From contig NZ_JAIRDQ010000004.1 of the NCBI RefSeq assembly GCF_021458635.1, forward strand, positions 124,001-188,000: a stretch of 64,000 nucleotides of DNA, given 5' to 3'. The position numbers and the translations under genes are program-made. This document shows positions 8,353 to 19,853 of this stretch, piece after piece (position 1 is the first letter of the stretch; the number at the start of each line of letters is the position of its first letter). The notes under the pieces are model-generated. The model had not been told where the DNA came from, ran no database searches, and saw only the letters and a program-made list of their open reading frames with translations. Origin of the DNA: Bradyrhizobium monzae (lineage in GTDB: Bacteria; Pseudomonadota; Alphaproteobacteria; Rhizobiales; Xanthobacteraceae).

Positions 8353-10023
8353 ATGGCCGGGCATTCGACCGAGCAGGCTGACGTCATTGTCGTCGGCGGA
8401 GGACTATCGGGGCTGGTCGCGGCGACCGAGATCGCCGACGCCGGCAAGCGCGTGATCGTGGTCGACCAGGAAGGCGAGCAGTCGCTCGGCGGCCAGGCGT
8501 TCTGGTCGTTCGGCGGATTGTTTCTGGTGAACTCGCCGGAACAGCGCCGGCTCGGCATCAAGGACTCCTTCGATCTCGCGATGCAGGACTGGCTCGGCAC
8601 CGCCGGCTTTGACCGCGACGAGGATTTTTGGCCGCGTAAATGGGCCGAGGCCTATGTGGCGTTCGCGGCCGGCGAGAAGCGCGACTGGCTGCGCGCGATG
8701 GGGCATCGCATCTTTCCCGTGGTCGGCTGGGCCGAGCGCGGCGGTTATGACGCGATGGGCCACGGCAATTCGGTGCCGCGCTTTCACGTCACCTGGGGCA
8801 CCGGGCCCGGCATCATCGAGCCGTTCGAGCGCCGCGCGCGCGAAGCGGCGAAGAGCGGCCGGCTGATCTTCAGGTTCCGCCATCGCGTCGATGCGCTCTC
8901 GATCACCAACGGCACCGTGGACGGCGTCAGCGGCGCGATCCTTGCGCCCGACAGCGTCGAGCGCGGCAGGAGCTCGTCGCGCACAGTCGTCGGCGAGTTC
9001 GCGCTGAAGGCGCAGGCCGTGATCGTGGCGTCCGGCGGCATCGGCGGCAATCATGATCTGGTGCGCGCAAACTGGCCGGAGCGGCTCGGCGAGCCGCCCA
9101 AATTCATGATCTCGGGCGTGCCCGAGCATGTCGACGGCCGCATGATCGGCATTACCGAAAAATCAGGCGCGCGGCTGATCAACCGCGACCGGATGTGGCA
9201 CTATGTCGAGGGCATCCAGAACTGGAATCCAATCTGGCCGCGCCACGGCATCCGCATCCTGCCCGGCCCGTCCTCGATGTGGTTCGACGCCACGGGTACG
9301 CGGCTGCCGGCGCCGCTATTCCCGGGGTCCGATACGCTCGGCCAGCTCAAATACATCATGTCGACCGGCTATGATTATTCCTGGTTCATCCTGACGCAGG
9401 CCATCATCAAGAAGGAATTTGCGCTGTCGGGCTCGGAGCAGAATCCGGATCTCACCGGCAAGAGCTGGCGCATGACCTTGCGCCGCGCCACCAACAAGGG
9501 CGCACCGGCGCCGGTCGAGGCGTTCAAAAGCCATGGTGTCGACTTCATCGTGCGCGACAAGATCGAAGACCTCGTCGCCGCCATGAACAAGCTCGCCGGC
9601 AGCGACCTCCTCAAGCTCGACCACATCCGGATGCAGATCGAGGCGCGCGACCGCGAGATCGCCAACCCTTATGTCAAGGACGCGCAGTTGATGAACATCC
9701 ACAATGCGCGGCGCTACATCGGCGACAGACTGATCCGCACGGCGTCGCCGCATCGCATTCTCGATCCCGCGCAGGGGCCGCTGATCGCGGTCAAGCTCAA
9801 CATCCTCACCCGCAAGACGCTGGGCGGTTTCGAGACCGATCTCGACTCGCGCGTGTTCGGCGAGGAAGGACAGATCATTCCCGGCCTCTACGCAGTCGGC
9901 GAAGCCGCCGGCTTCGGCGGCGGCGGCGTGCACGGTTACCGCTCGCTGGAAGGCACTTTCCTCGGCGGCTGCCTGTTCTCGGGCCGCAATGCCGGCCGCG
10001 CCGCGGCGAAAGCGGTGGGATAA
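8353..10023 (+). CDS. FAD-binding dehydrogenase of the fumarate reductase/KstD flavoprotein family
   Basis: 556-aa flavoprotein starting at the ATG at 8353, which has a G7 run just upstream; an ATG at 8308 is in frame but has poorer signals. The N-terminal dinucleotide fold is VIVVGGGLSGLVAATEIADAGKRVIVVDQE (Gly15, 17, 20). The C-terminal FAD motif is IIPGLYAVGEAAGFGGGGVHGYRSLEGTFLGGCLFSGRNAGRAAA. The family includes predicted oxidoreductases (COG3573) and 3-ketosteroid-dehydrogenase relatives; the substrate cannot be inferred. It is 3 bp upstream of the esterase gene, so they form a unit. Confidence 0.88.
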   Translation: MAGHSTEQADVIVVGGGLSGLVAATEIADAGKRVIVVDQEGEQSLGGQAFWSFGGLFLVNSPEQRRLGIKDSFDLAMQDWLGTAGFDRDEDFWPRKWAEAYVAFAAGEKRDWLRAMGHRIFPVVGWAERGGYDAMGHGNSVPRFHVTWGTGPGIIEPFERRAREAAKSGRLIFRFRHRVDALSITNGTVDGVSGAILAPDSVERGRSSSRTVVGEFALKAQAVIVASGGIGGNHDLVRANWPERLGEPPKFMISGVPEHVDGRMIGITEKSGARLINRDRMWHYVEGIQNWNPIWPRHGIRILPGPSSMWFDATGTRLPAPLFPGSDTLGQLKYIMSTGYDYSWFILTQAIIKKEFALSGSEQNPDLTGKSWRMTLRRATNKGAPAPVEAFKSHGVDFIVRDKIEDLVAAMNKLAGSDLLKLDHIRMQIEARDREIANPYVKDAQLMNIHNARRYIGDRLIRTASPHRILDPAQGPLIAVKLNILTRKTLGGFETDLDSRVFGEEGQIIPGLYAVGEAAGFGGGGVHGYRSLEGTFLGGCLFSGRNAGRAAAKAVG

Positions 10024-10026
10024 ATC

Positions 10027-10944
10027 ATGAGGTGGTTGATGCGCATCGGGGCGTTTGTTGCGACGCTCGCCACGGCATCAACGGCATCCGCCGACACGAT
10101 CGACGTCAACGGCGTGAAGCGCTCCTACACCGTGCAGCTGCCGGCGAAGAAGCCGGCGCCGCTCGTGATCGTGCTGCACGGCAAGACCCAGCGCGGCGCC
10201 GACATGATCACGCGGACGGCATGGCCGCAGGTCGCCAAACGCGACGGACTGGCCGTGGTGTTTCCCGACGGGCTCAACCATGCCTGGGCCGATGCGCGGA
10301 CGAAGGCCGGACCCGAGCTGCGTGGACCACCCGCAGGCACCGATGACGTCGCGTTCATCACCAAGCTGGTCGAGAAGCTGGTGGCCGACGGCACGGCCGA
10401 TGCCAAACGCGTCTACGTCACCGGCGTCTCCAACGGCGGCGCCATGGTGATGACCTTGGTCTGCGCGCGCGCCGATCTGTTTGTGGCTGGCGCGAGTGTG
10501 ATCATGAATCTGACCGATGAGACCGCCGTCACCTGCCATCCGTCGCGGCCGCTGCCGATGCTGATCATGAACGGCACAGCCGATCCGCTGATCCCTTACG
10601 AGGGTGGCCGCGGATCGAGCTATTTTGCCGCAGACGGATTCTGGTCCACCGAGAAGACCGTGGCATTCTGGCGCGAGCTCAATGGTTGCGAGAGCGACGA
10701 CGCCAGCGTGACGGATATGCCCGACAAGGCGCCCGCCGATCGTTCCACAGTCACACGGATCACGTCACGCTGCCCTGCAGGGCACGACGTCCTGCTCTAT
10801 CGCGTCAACGACGGCGGACACCGCATGCCTGGATTCGCGCCGGATGCCCGCTTCCAGAAGGTCGCAACCGGCCTGCTCGGGCCGCAGAACGGCGACATCG
10901 ACGGCGCCGAGACGATTTGGGCTTTCTTCAGCCAGTTTCGTTGA
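10027..10944 (+). CDS. exported esterase of the poly(3-hydroxybutyrate) depolymerase/LpqC family
   Basis: 305-aa alpha/beta hydrolase with an N-terminal signal peptide (RIGAFVATLATASTASA). The oxyanion strand VIVLHGKTQRGADM, nucleophile elbow GVSNGGAM (Ser135), an Asp in MNGTADPLIPYEGG and a His in NDGGHRMPGF supply a full triad. Related proteins cleave PHB oligomers, feruloyl esters or acetylxylan, so the polymer is unknown; export implies an extracytoplasmic ester. It is translated just after the FAD dehydrogenase. Confidence 0.85.
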   Translation: MRWLMRIGAFVATLATASTASADTIDVNGVKRSYTVQLPAKKPAPLVIVLHGKTQRGADMITRTAWPQVAKRDGLAVVFPDGLNHAWADARTKAGPELRGPPAGTDDVAFITKLVEKLVADGTADAKRVYVTGVSNGGAMVMTLVCARADLFVAGASVIMNLTDETAVTCHPSRPLPMLIMNGTADPLIPYEGGRGSSYFAADGFWSTEKTVAFWRELNGCESDDASVTDMPDKAPADRSTVTRITSRCPAGHDVLLYRVNDGGHRMPGFAPDARFQKVATGLLGPQNGDIDGAETIWAFFSQFR

Positions 10945-11062
10945 ACGCGCGCATGCATCGCTCGTGGCGCATGCATTGGCGGCAACGCATGCGTGCCCGG
11001 GGTGGCACCGCGTGGGGGGCTGCGCTAGACAAGGCGGCCATTCCCACCAGGAGATCCCGTAA

Positions 11063-11413
11063 ATGAGCATTCAGCGTTTTGAAACTGGCCCGCGCATGAG
11101 CCAGGTCGTGGTGCACGGCAACACCGTCTATCTCGCCGGCGTCGTCGCCAACAATGCGGCCGGCGAAAGCGTGACCAAGCAGACCCAGGACATCCTGAAG
11201 ACCATCGACGGCCATCTCGCCAAGGCGGGCACCGACAAGTCGAAGCTGCTGTCGGCCACGATCTACATCACCGACATGAAGACGTTCCAGGAAATGAACG
11301 CCGTGTGGGACGGCTGGGTGTCGCCCGGCAACACCCCGGCCCGCGCCACCGTCGAAGCCAAGCTGGCCGCGCCGCAATACACCGTCGAGATCATGGTGAC
11401 CGCGGCGAAGTAA
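11063..11413 (+). CDS. RidA (YjgF/UK114) family protein
   Basis: 116-aa RidA-fold protein; such proteins hydrolyse reactive enamine/imine intermediates made by PLP enzymes. The family blocks are visible: VVVHGNTVYLAGVVANNAAGESVTKQTQDIL, a KLLSATIYITDM strand, and NTPARATVEAKLA, where the Arg corresponds to the carboxylate-binding arginine of active RidA. Likely trimeric and cytosolic. A strong terminator follows at 11436-11472. Confidence 0.9.
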   Translation: MSIQRFETGPRMSQVVVHGNTVYLAGVVANNAAGESVTKQTQDILKTIDGHLAKAGTDKSKLLSATIYITDMKTFQEMNAVWDGWVSPGNTPARATVEAKLAAPQYTVEIMVTAAK

Positions 11414-11435
11414 ATCGCACCGACCCACATGCGGC

Positions 11436-11472
11436 AGGAGCGCGATGAGACCATCATCGCGCTCCTTTTTTT
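11436..11472 (+). terminator. Rho-independent terminator of the ridA-like gene
   Basis: A perfect 13-bp stem, AGGAGCGCGATGA / TCATCGCGCTCCT, with a short GACCA loop, is followed by a T-run. It starts 22 bases after the RidA stop codon. Confidence 0.92.
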
Positions 11473-11565
11473 CGGACGCATGATCTCCGAGGTAATCGAT
11501 CCTCGCGCGCGAACCTTCGATAGTCAGGTCAGCCGAGCCACACGGCGCCATCGAAGGAGAGTCTC

Positions 11566-11931
11566 ATGACCGACCACGTCACCATCGCCCGCCGCTACAT
11601 CGATCTCTGGAACGAGCGCGCACAAAATCGCCGCCGCGAACTGCTCAGCGAGAACTGGACGGCGGACGCGAGCTATGTCGATCCGCTGATGAAGGGGGAC
11701 GGCCGGGATGGCATCGATGCCCTGATCGCCGGCGTGCAGCAGCGCTTTCCGGACTTCAAGTTCACGTTGATCGGCGAGCCCAACGGTTATGGCGACCATG
11801 TCCGCTTCAGCTGGGGCCTTGGACCTGAAGGTGTCGACAGCCCGATCAAGGGGACTGATTTCGCCGTGCTGAAGGACGGGCGGATCAAGAGCATCACCGG
11901 ATTTCTGGATCAGGTGCCCGCGGGCGCGTAA
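11566..11931 (+). CDS. SnoaL/NTF2-like protein
   Basis: 121-aa cone-fold protein: VTIARRYIDLWNERAQNRRRELLSENWTADASYVDPLMKGDGRDGIDALIAGVQQRFPDFKF is the helix-strand pattern of the SnoaL/polyketide cyclase-like group. Members are isomerases, hydrolases or simple ligand binders, so no reaction can be named. It has its own ribosome site (AAGGAGAG) and stands alone between the terminator at 11436-11472 and a short palindrome. Confidence 0.8.
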   Translation: MTDHVTIARRYIDLWNERAQNRRRELLSENWTADASYVDPLMKGDGRDGIDALIAGVQQRFPDFKFTLIGEPNGYGDHVRFSWGLGPEGVDSPIKGTDFAVLKDGRIKSITGFLDQVPAGA

Positions 11932-11958
11932 GGGCGTACCGCCTCCTCAATCGCAGCC

Positions 11959-11984
11959 GTCGTTCCGGCGTTCGCCGGGACGAC
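11959..11984. repeat. short GTCGTTCCGGCG palindrome
   Basis: A 26-bp hairpin (GTCGTtCCGGCG ... CGCCGGGACGAC) in the 87-bp gap between convergent genes. It resembles the elements at 3670-3696 and 55828-55854. Confidence 0.6.
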
Positions 11985-12018
11985 ATCTGTGGTTGGGCGC
12001 GAATGTGCGCCCATCACA

Positions 12019-12867
12019 TCATCCCACTGCCAACCGATACGCCCGCTTCGCATTCACCCCAAACACTTTCTCGCGCGTGCTCGCTCCAAGCTTCGCCAGG
12101 CACGCTTCGAGCGCGTTCTTGATCTCGCCGTAGCTGCCCGCCAGCAGGCACACCGGCCAGTCCGAGCCGAAGATCAGGCGGTCCTCGCCGAAGCACTTCG
12201 CAACATGCGCAACGAACGGAAACAGCCGCTCGGCGTCCCAATCGGTCCATTTCGCTTCCGTCGCGAGACCCGAGACCTTGCACCAGACGTTGTCGCAGGC
12301 GGCAAGTGATGCGATGCGGTCGGACCATTCGGCGCTGCCGCCATCGGCGATCGGCGGCTTTGCGGCGTGGTCGAGCACGAAGCGAGCCTGCGGAAAGGCT
12401 TTTGCGGTCGCTATCGCGGCGGGGAGCTCGCGGGTGCGGACGAGGAAGTCATAGGCGAGGTCGCGGGCGAACACGGCTGCCAGTCCGCGCTGGACATCCG
12501 CGCGCAACAGCCAGTCGGGATCGGCCTCGTCGTGGACCTGGTGGCGGATGCCGACCAGCCTTGCGCCACCCGGCAAGCCGCGCAGGCGATCAAGCGTGTC
12601 GCCGAGCGCGGCATCGGTCAGATCGGCCCAGCCGACCACACCGATGACGGAGGGCGTGGCATGCGCGACGCGCAAGAATTCCTCGGTCTCCTCCAGCGAC
12701 GAGCGGCATTGCACCACGATGCTTGCGTCGATGCCGTTCGCTCTCAAGAGCGGCGCGAGATCGGCGGGGCCGAAGGCGCGGCGGATCGGTTCGAGCTCAG
12801 ATGCCTCCATCCAGGGATAGTCGGCGCGCGCGGGATCCCAGAAATGCTGATGAGCGTCGATGGCCAT
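12019..12867 (-). CDS. amidohydrolase of the sugar-lactonase type (COG3618)
   Basis: 282-aa TIM-barrel metal hydrolase. It shows the N-terminal HxH of the superfamily (DAHQHFWDP, His6 and His8), a mid-protein RFVLDHAAKPP block and the C-terminal GSDWPVCLL with the metal-site Asp. Relatives include L-fuconolactonase and other lactone hydrolases. The stop of the aldo-keto reductase gene is 3 bp upstream, so an aldose dehydrogenase and a lactonase are encoded in tandem, which makes sequential sugar oxidation and lactone opening plausible. The actual sugar is unknown. Confidence 0.86.
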   Translation of the reverse strand: MAIDAHQHFWDPARADYPWMEASELEPIRRAFGPADLAPLLRANGIDASIVVQCRSSLEETEEFLRVAHATPSVIGVVGWADLTDAALGDTLDRLRGLPGGARLVGIRHQVHDEADPDWLLRADVQRGLAAVFARDLAYDFLVRTRELPAAIATAKAFPQARFVLDHAAKPPIADGGSAEWSDRIASLAACDNVWCKVSGLATEAKWTDWDAERLFPFVAHVAKCFGEDRLIFGSDWPVCLLAGSYGEIKNALEACLAKLGASTREKVFGVNAKRAYRLAVG

Positions 12868-12870
12868 GTC

Positions 12871-13851
12871 TCACGCCCCGCCCGGCAGCGGCGCCCGCGC
12901 GTCAACGAGGTTTTTCGCGCGCAGCTCCTGCCAGAAGGCTTGCGGCACCGCGCGTTCCGACATCGCGATGTTGTCGGCGACCTCCGCGGCATTGCGGGCG
13001 CCCATCACGGCGACTGTCACGGCCGGATGGGCCATGCAGAACTGGAGCGCTGCGGCCTTCAGCTCGGTGCCGTGTTTGCGGCAGAGCGCGTCGAGCGCGA
13101 GCGCACGCGCAACAAGCGCCGCATCAGCGTCCTCATAGTTGAACTTCGCGCCCGCATGCGGATTGGCGAGGATACCGCTGTTGTAGATGCCACCGAGCAA
13201 GATGCGGATGTTCTTCGCGACGCAAACCGGAAACAGCGCGTCCAGCGCGCCCTGGTCGAGCAGCGTGTAGCGGCCGGCGAGCAGGAAGCAGTCGACCGGC
13301 ACGGCTTCGGCGAAACGCGTGAGCATCTCGGACTGGTTCATGCCGGAACCGATCGCCTTCACGGTGCCGTCATCGCGCAGACGCACCAGCGCGCGGAAGG
13401 CGCCGCTGACGGCATCTTCATAGTGATCGTCAGGATCATGTACGAGCAGAACATCGACGCGATCGAGCCCGAGACGGACGAGGCTCTCTTCGACCGAGCG
13501 CATCACACCGTCATAGCTGAAATCGAATTGCGGCCGCAATGCAGGCGCGTCCTTGTAATGATCATCCTCGATCGTTGCGTCACCAGGCGCGCGCAGCAGG
13601 CGACCGACCTTGGTCGAGATCGCATAGGACTCGCGCGGCTGTTGCCGCAAGAAAGCACCCAGTCGTTGTTCCGCAAGGCCAAAACCATAGAGCGGCGCGG
13701 TGTCGAAGAAGCGGATGCCGGCCGACCAGCCGGCCGCGAGCGTCGCTTCCGCATCGGCATCGCTGACCGCCGAAAACAGGCCGCCGAGTGGCGCCGAGCC
13801 GAGGCCGATTGCAGTGACGTCGAGATCGTTACCTAGCCGCGCGCGCTTCAT
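12871..13851 (-). CDS. aldo/keto reductase, D-threo-aldose 1-dehydrogenase-like
   Basis: 326 aa from the ATG at 13851 (AAAGGA upstream); a longer open frame upstream only translates the palindromic repeat and is rejected. AKR signatures are RFFDTAPLYGFGLAEQRLG with the catalytic Tyr, AISTKVGRLL with the Lys, and VDVLLVHDPDD with the His. The MAIRxLG-like start and the KAIGSGMNQSEML strand match the fucose/galactose 1-dehydrogenase branch. It is followed 3 bp later by the lactonase-type gene. Likely cytosolic and NAD(P)-dependent. Confidence 0.86.
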   Translation of the reverse strand: MKRARLGNDLDVTAIGLGSAPLGGLFSAVSDADAEATLAAGWSAGIRFFDTAPLYGFGLAEQRLGAFLRQQPRESYAISTKVGRLLRAPGDATIEDDHYKDAPALRPQFDFSYDGVMRSVEESLVRLGLDRVDVLLVHDPDDHYEDAVSGAFRALVRLRDDGTVKAIGSGMNQSEMLTRFAEAVPVDCFLLAGRYTLLDQGALDALFPVCVAKNIRILLGGIYNSGILANPHAGAKFNYEDADAALVARALALDALCRKHGTELKAAALQFCMAHPAVTVAVMGARNAAEVADNIAMSERAVPQAFWQELRAKNLVDARAPLPGGA

Positions 13852-13884
13852 TGCAATTCCTTTCGGGTATAGACTCTTCCACGT

Positions 13885-13970
13885 CGTCATGGCCGGGCTT
13901 GTCCCGGCCATCCACGACCTTTGCCGCGGCTCGAAGAACGTGGATGCCCGGGACAAGCCCGGGCATGACG
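13885..13970. repeat. CGTCATGCCCGGGC palindromic repeat, copy 2
   Basis: An 86-bp copy with the two half-elements in swapped order (ATGGCCGGGCTTGTCCCGGCCAT first). It lies in the gap between the sugar-binding protein gene and the aldo/keto reductase, both read on the minus strand, and so may separate two transcripts. Confidence 0.85.
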
Positions 13971-14017
13971 AGTTTGCAACCGGGGCACGCTGAACAAGCA
14001 CAATCCGCGAAAACAGC

Positions 14018-14080
14018 ACTCCCTCCCCGGCAAGCGGGAGAGGGAGTGTAGCGCAGGAACGTTGGGCTGGTAACGTTCCT
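14018..14080 (-). terminator. two hairpins just downstream of the sugar-binding protein gene
   Basis: Next to the stop codon lies an AGGAACGTT / AACGTTCCT stem (14055-14080). About 10 bases on, a CACTCCCTCCCC / GGGAGAGGGAGTG stem (14018-14049) follows. Neither has a clean U-run. They may stop transcription or protect the 3' end of the ABC transporter mRNA. Confidence 0.5.
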
Positions 14081-15011
14081 ACTTCAACAGTTGAGCGACG
14101 TTGTCCTTCGTCACGAGATCGAGGCCGGTATAGACGATCTCCGGCACCTTCCCGCCCTTCTTGATGGCGAGCAGCGTGTCCATCGCCTTCTCGCCCATTT
14201 CGAACGGGCGCTGGCCGGTGAGCGCGTTGGAGTAACCGTCGCGCAGCAGCTCAAGCTGCATCTTGAGCGTGTCGGCGACAACGAGAGTCAGCTTGCCGGA
14301 GTCGATGTCCTTCTTGTTCTTGTTGACGAAAGCCTTGAAGCCTTCGGGAGCAAACATCGGCCAGCCGCCGACCGGCACGATAGCGGCAAGATCCGGCGTC
14401 GCGGTGCGCAGATCCGTCATCTGCTGCACCGCGAGCGCGGAATCGTCATTGCAGAAGGTCGGCGAGCCCTGGACCTCGACCCATTTCGAGCCCTTGAGCG
14501 CTTCGCGGACACCATCGACACGTTCGGCAAGGTTCTTCGCACCCGGGCCACCGGAAACCATGGCATATTTGCCGCCGTCCGGCCGGAGCTGGAGCAACTG
14601 CTTGCCGAGCGCAAGGCCGAAGTCCTTGTTGTTGGTGCCGATATAGGCAAGCCGCTTGGAACCCGGCGCATCCGCGTCAAACGTGATGACGGGGATGCCG
14701 GCTGCAGCCGCCGCGTCGATCGACTTGGTCATCGCCGCGACGTCGGCAACCGAGATTGCCAAGCCATCCACCTTCTGGGTGATGAAGTCCTGGATGATCT
14801 GCGCCTGCGTGGCCGGTTCGTGCTCGATCGGCCCCTTGTAGATGCACTCGACATTGCCGAGTTCCTTGGCTCGCTTCATGCAACCGTCACGCGCCACGTC
14901 GAAGAACGGATTGTTCATCGCCTTGGGCACGACGGCGAACTTGTAGGTCTGGGCAAATGCCGGGGTTGCCATCATTGCGATGGTCACGCCGGCCAACAGA
15001 AGCTTCTTCAT
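14079..15011 (-). CDS. sugar ABC transporter substrate-binding protein (CUT2 type)
   Basis: 310-aa periplasmic binding protein of the ribose/fructose/xylose class (Peripla_BP_4). The start at 15011 has GGAGG 5 nt upstream. The signal peptide is KKLLLAGVTIAMMATPAFA. Typical blocks are FAVVPKAMNNPFFDVARDGCMKRAKEL, the Asp-rich VDGLAISVADVAAMTKSIDAAAAAGIPVITFDADAPGSKRLAYIGTNN and a late TGQRPFEMGEKAMDTL. It is the last gene of the ATPase-permease-binding protein set beneath xylA. Xylose or a related pentose is the likely cargo by context. Confidence 0.9.
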   Translation of the reverse strand: MKKLLLAGVTIAMMATPAFAQTYKFAVVPKAMNNPFFDVARDGCMKRAKELGNVECIYKGPIEHEPATQAQIIQDFITQKVDGLAISVADVAAMTKSIDAAAAAGIPVITFDADAPGSKRLAYIGTNNKDFGLALGKQLLQLRPDGGKYAMVSGGPGAKNLAERVDGVREALKGSKWVEVQGSPTFCNDDSALAVQQMTDLRTATPDLAAIVPVGGWPMFAPEGFKAFVNKNKKDIDSGKLTLVVADTLKMQLELLRDGYSNALTGQRPFEMGEKAMDTLLAIKKGGKVPEIVYTGLDLVTKDNVAQLLK

Positions 15012-15104
15012 TTCTTCCCTCCACACTTTGTTGCCTATCCATTTGTGATGTGATGCCCCGGCAGGCGGATAGACGATCTTTCGTTGTCCTTCCGGGGAAA
15101 CTGG

Positions 15105-16174
15105 TTAAGTCATGCGCGAGCGGATGCGGTCGACCAGCACGGCAAGGATGATGATCACGCCGACCAGCGTCTGCTGCCAGTAGGAGTTGACCTGCGCGAG
15201 CACGAGGCCGTTGCGGATCACTTCGAGCAGCACGCAGCCGACGATGGCACCCAACGGGCCACCGAGGCCGCCGGCGAGATTGGCGCCGCCGATAACCGCC
15301 GCCGCAATGACGTTGAGCTCGTAGGAGGTCGCCATGTTGGCGGGCGCGGATCCCAGCCAGCCAGAGATGATGATGCCCTGCAGGCCGGTGGCGAGCGCGC
15401 AGATCACGTAGACCTCGATCTTCACGCGCACGACCGGGATGCCGGTCAGCTCCGCCGCCTTCTCGTTGCCGCCGAGCGCGAAGACGTGGCGGCCGAAACT
15501 GGTGTGATGCAGCACAATCGCCATCACGGCGGCGAGTATCATCAGGTAGATGAAGGGTGCGGGCACGCCGAACACGTCGCCCGAAGTCAGCGCGTAGAAA
15601 TAATCGGCATCGGGCCCACCTGGAAAGCTGCCACGACCGTTCGAGACGACATAGGCCAGTCCACGCACGATCGAGAGCATGCCGAGCGTGGTGACGAAGG
15701 GCGACAGCCCGAGCACCGCAATGCAGAAACCGTTGACGAGCCCGACGATCAACGCGGCGCACAGCCCCGCGAGCACCGAGATCACGAGAATCAGTCCGGG
15801 CACATTGGCGACGACCGTCTTGCCATCGGCGGCCAAATGGACGAACGCCGATCCCGGCGCCGACAGCTCGACCATGACCATGGAGGTAATCATCGCAGAA
15901 AAACACATCATCGAGCCGACGGAGAGATCAATGCCGCCGGTGATGATGACGAAAGTGATTCCGAGCGTAGCAATGGCGATGAACGAAAAGTTCTTCGCCA
16001 CGTTCTGCATGTTGCCCTCCGTGAAGAAATACGGGCTGGCAAAATGCATCACGAGCATCAGCACCAGGAGTGCCGCCAGCACGTAGCCGGTCTGCGAAGC
16101 AAAGATGCCGCGCCGCCACCATTTGGTCTTGCCGACGTTCGAGAACGTGACCGGGGATTCCAAGGGCATGGCCA

Positions 16175-16175
<1 letters not shown>
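15105..16175 (-). CDS. sugar ABC transporter permease (RbsC/FrcC-like)
   Basis: 356 aa with about 8-10 hydrophobic helices. The start at 16175 is set by a TGATG overlap with the stop of the ATPase gene and a GGAGG site within the ATPase end. Family motifs seen include FIAIATLGITFVIITGGIDLSVGSMMCFSAMI, FVTTLGMLSIVRGLAYVVSNGRGS, VFALGGNEKAAELTGIPVVRVKIEVYVICALATGLQGII and ELNVIAAAVIGGANLAGGLGGPLGAIVGCVLL, which are hallmarks of BPD_transp_2 permeases. One permease type suffices for CUT2 transporters. Confidence 0.93.
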
Positions 16176-16933
<758 letters not shown>

Positions 16934-16941
16934 CAGCGACC

Positions 16942-18264
16942 TCAGACGTAACGGTTGACGAGAGATTCCAGATATTCCTGCCGTCCCGAGCGCGGCTGCG
17001 GGTCGAAGCCGGGGCCCAGCGCGCGGTCGGAGAGATCGGCGAGCGAACGCTGGCCGCCGAGAATGGCACGGCCCTCGGCCCCTGCCCATCCATTGTAGCG
17101 GTCGGCGAGCGGCGCCGTGAGGGCGCCGGCGTCGAGCATGTCGGCAGCACCGAGGAAGGCCCGCGCGCAGGCGTCCATCGAGCCGACATGAGCATGGATG
17201 AGATCGTCGGGATCGATCGACTGGCGGCGGATCTTGGCGTCGAAATTGAGCCCGCCCGAGGTGAAGCCGCCGCGGTTCAGGATCTCGTGGAACACCAGTG
17301 CCAGCTCGCCCACATTCATCGCGAACTGGTCGGTATCCCAGCCGAGCAGATCGTCGCCGCGGTTGATGTCGAGCGAGCCGAACACGCCGAGCGCTTCGGC
17401 GAGCGCGACCTCGTGATGGAAGGAATGGCCGGCAAGGATGGCGTGGTTCTGCTCGATGTTGAGCTTGACGTCCTTGAGCAGGTCGTAGCGCGCGAGGAAG
17501 CCGTAACAGGTGGCGACGTCGAAATCATATTGATGTTTGGTCGGCTCCTTCGGCTTCGGCTCGATCAGGATCGGGCCCTTGAAGCCGATCTTGTGCTTGT
17601 GCTCGACCACGAGCGAGACGAAGCGGCCGAGCTGGTCGAGCTCGCGCTTGAGATCGGTGTTGAGCAGCGTCTCGTAGCCCTCGCGGCCGCCCCACAGCAC
17701 ATAGTTCTGGCCGCCGAGCCGATGCGTCACCTCCAGCGCGGCGCGGACCTGGCCGGCGGCATAGGTGAAGATCTCGGGGTCCGGATTGGTCGCGGCACCC
17801 GCCATGTAGCGGCGGTGCGTGAACAGGTTCGCGGTGCCCCACAGCAGGCGGACTTTTGCCGAAGCCATCTTTGTCTCGAAGATATCCGCGATCGCGTTGA
17901 GATTGGCGACCGATTCGGCGAGCGAGGCGCCTTCAGGCGCCGCATCGACGTCGTGGAAGGTGAAGAAGGGCACGTCCAGCAGGCGGAACAGCTCGAAAGC
18001 GACATCGGCCTTGGCGCGCGCCATCGCCATCGGGTCGGAGCCGTGGTGCCAGGGCCGCAGAAAGGTCTCGCCGCCGAACGGATCGGCGCCTGGCCAGCAG
18101 AACGAATGCCAATAGCAGACAGCGAAGCGCAAATGATCTTCCAGCCTGCGGCCATGAACCATGCGGTCCTTGTCGTACCAGCGGAAGGCGGGCGCATTTC
18201 CCGCCTCCTTGCCGGCGAAGGCCACAGGCGTGCTTGCATCGAAGAATTTGGCTGACGCGTTCAC
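16942..18264 (-). CDS. xylA: xylose isomerase
   Basis: Converts D-xylose to D-xylulose. The 440-aa length is that of class II isomerases. Key blocks are [27 protein letters not shown] with the catalytic His and its Asp partner, [17 protein letters not shown] with the metal-bridging Glu and the Lys, [20 protein letters not shown], and [20 protein letters not shown] with metal ligands. The stop of xylB abuts its start, and the ABC ATPase gene follows 8 bp after, giving a clear xylose operon. Confidence 0.98.
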   Translation of the reverse strand: MNASAKFFDASTPVAFAGKEAGNAPAFRWYDKDRMVHGRRLEDHLRFAVCYWHSFCWPGADPFGGETFLRPWHHGSDPMAMARAKADVAFELFRLLDVPFFTFHDVDAAPEGASLAESVANLNAIADIFETKMASAKVRLLWGTANLFTHRRYMAGAATNPDPEIFTYAAGQVRAALEVTHRLGGQNYVLWGGREGYETLLNTDLKRELDQLGRFVSLVVEHKHKIGFKGPILIEPKPKEPTKHQYDFDVATCYGFLARYDLLKDVKLNIEQNHAILAGHSFHHEVALAEALGVFGSLDINRGDDLLGWDTDQFAMNVGELALVFHEILNRGGFTSGGLNFDAKIRRQSIDPDDLIHAHVGSMDACARAFLGAADMLDAGALTAPLADRYNGWAGAEGRAILGGQRSLADLSDRALGPGFDPQPRSGRQEYLESLVNRYV

Positions 18265-19719
<1,455 letters not shown>

Positions 19720-19745
19720 AGTCTTCCCTCCCTCTTCGTGACCTG

Positions 19746-19777
19746 TTCGGAAAACAGCTGCACACTTTTCCGGATCA
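19746..19777. repeat. TTCCGGAAAA...TTTTCCGGATCA rhizobial repeat, degenerate copy
   Basis: A 32-bp relative of the element at 26950-27044 (GGAAAA...GCACACTTTTCCGGATCA), in the 134-bp gap between lacI and xylB. It may mark a boundary where lacI and xylB are transcribed separately. Confidence 0.6.
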
Positions 19778-19853
19778 CTGCCGCGGTACACGATCTGGCG
19801 TCGCGCTTTCCGCAATCACTCGCTTCAAAACACAGAGCACCGCGGCCTTGCGG

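Noticed and set aside
11436..11472. Possible copy of the GCGCGATGA repeat family seen at 26950
   Set aside because: The stem shares GCGCGATGA but is a perfect hairpin with a T-run directly after a gene, so it is better explained as a terminator.
12367..13836. A 489-codon plus-strand frame
   Set aside because: Antisense to the amidohydrolase and aldo/keto reductase, both of which have clear catalytic motifs.
13852..14019. N-terminal extension of the aldo/keto reductase (168 bp of open frame)
   Set aside because: It translates the palindromic repeat into a peptide seen at every copy of that element; the ATG at 13851 has a good ribosome site and matches the family start.
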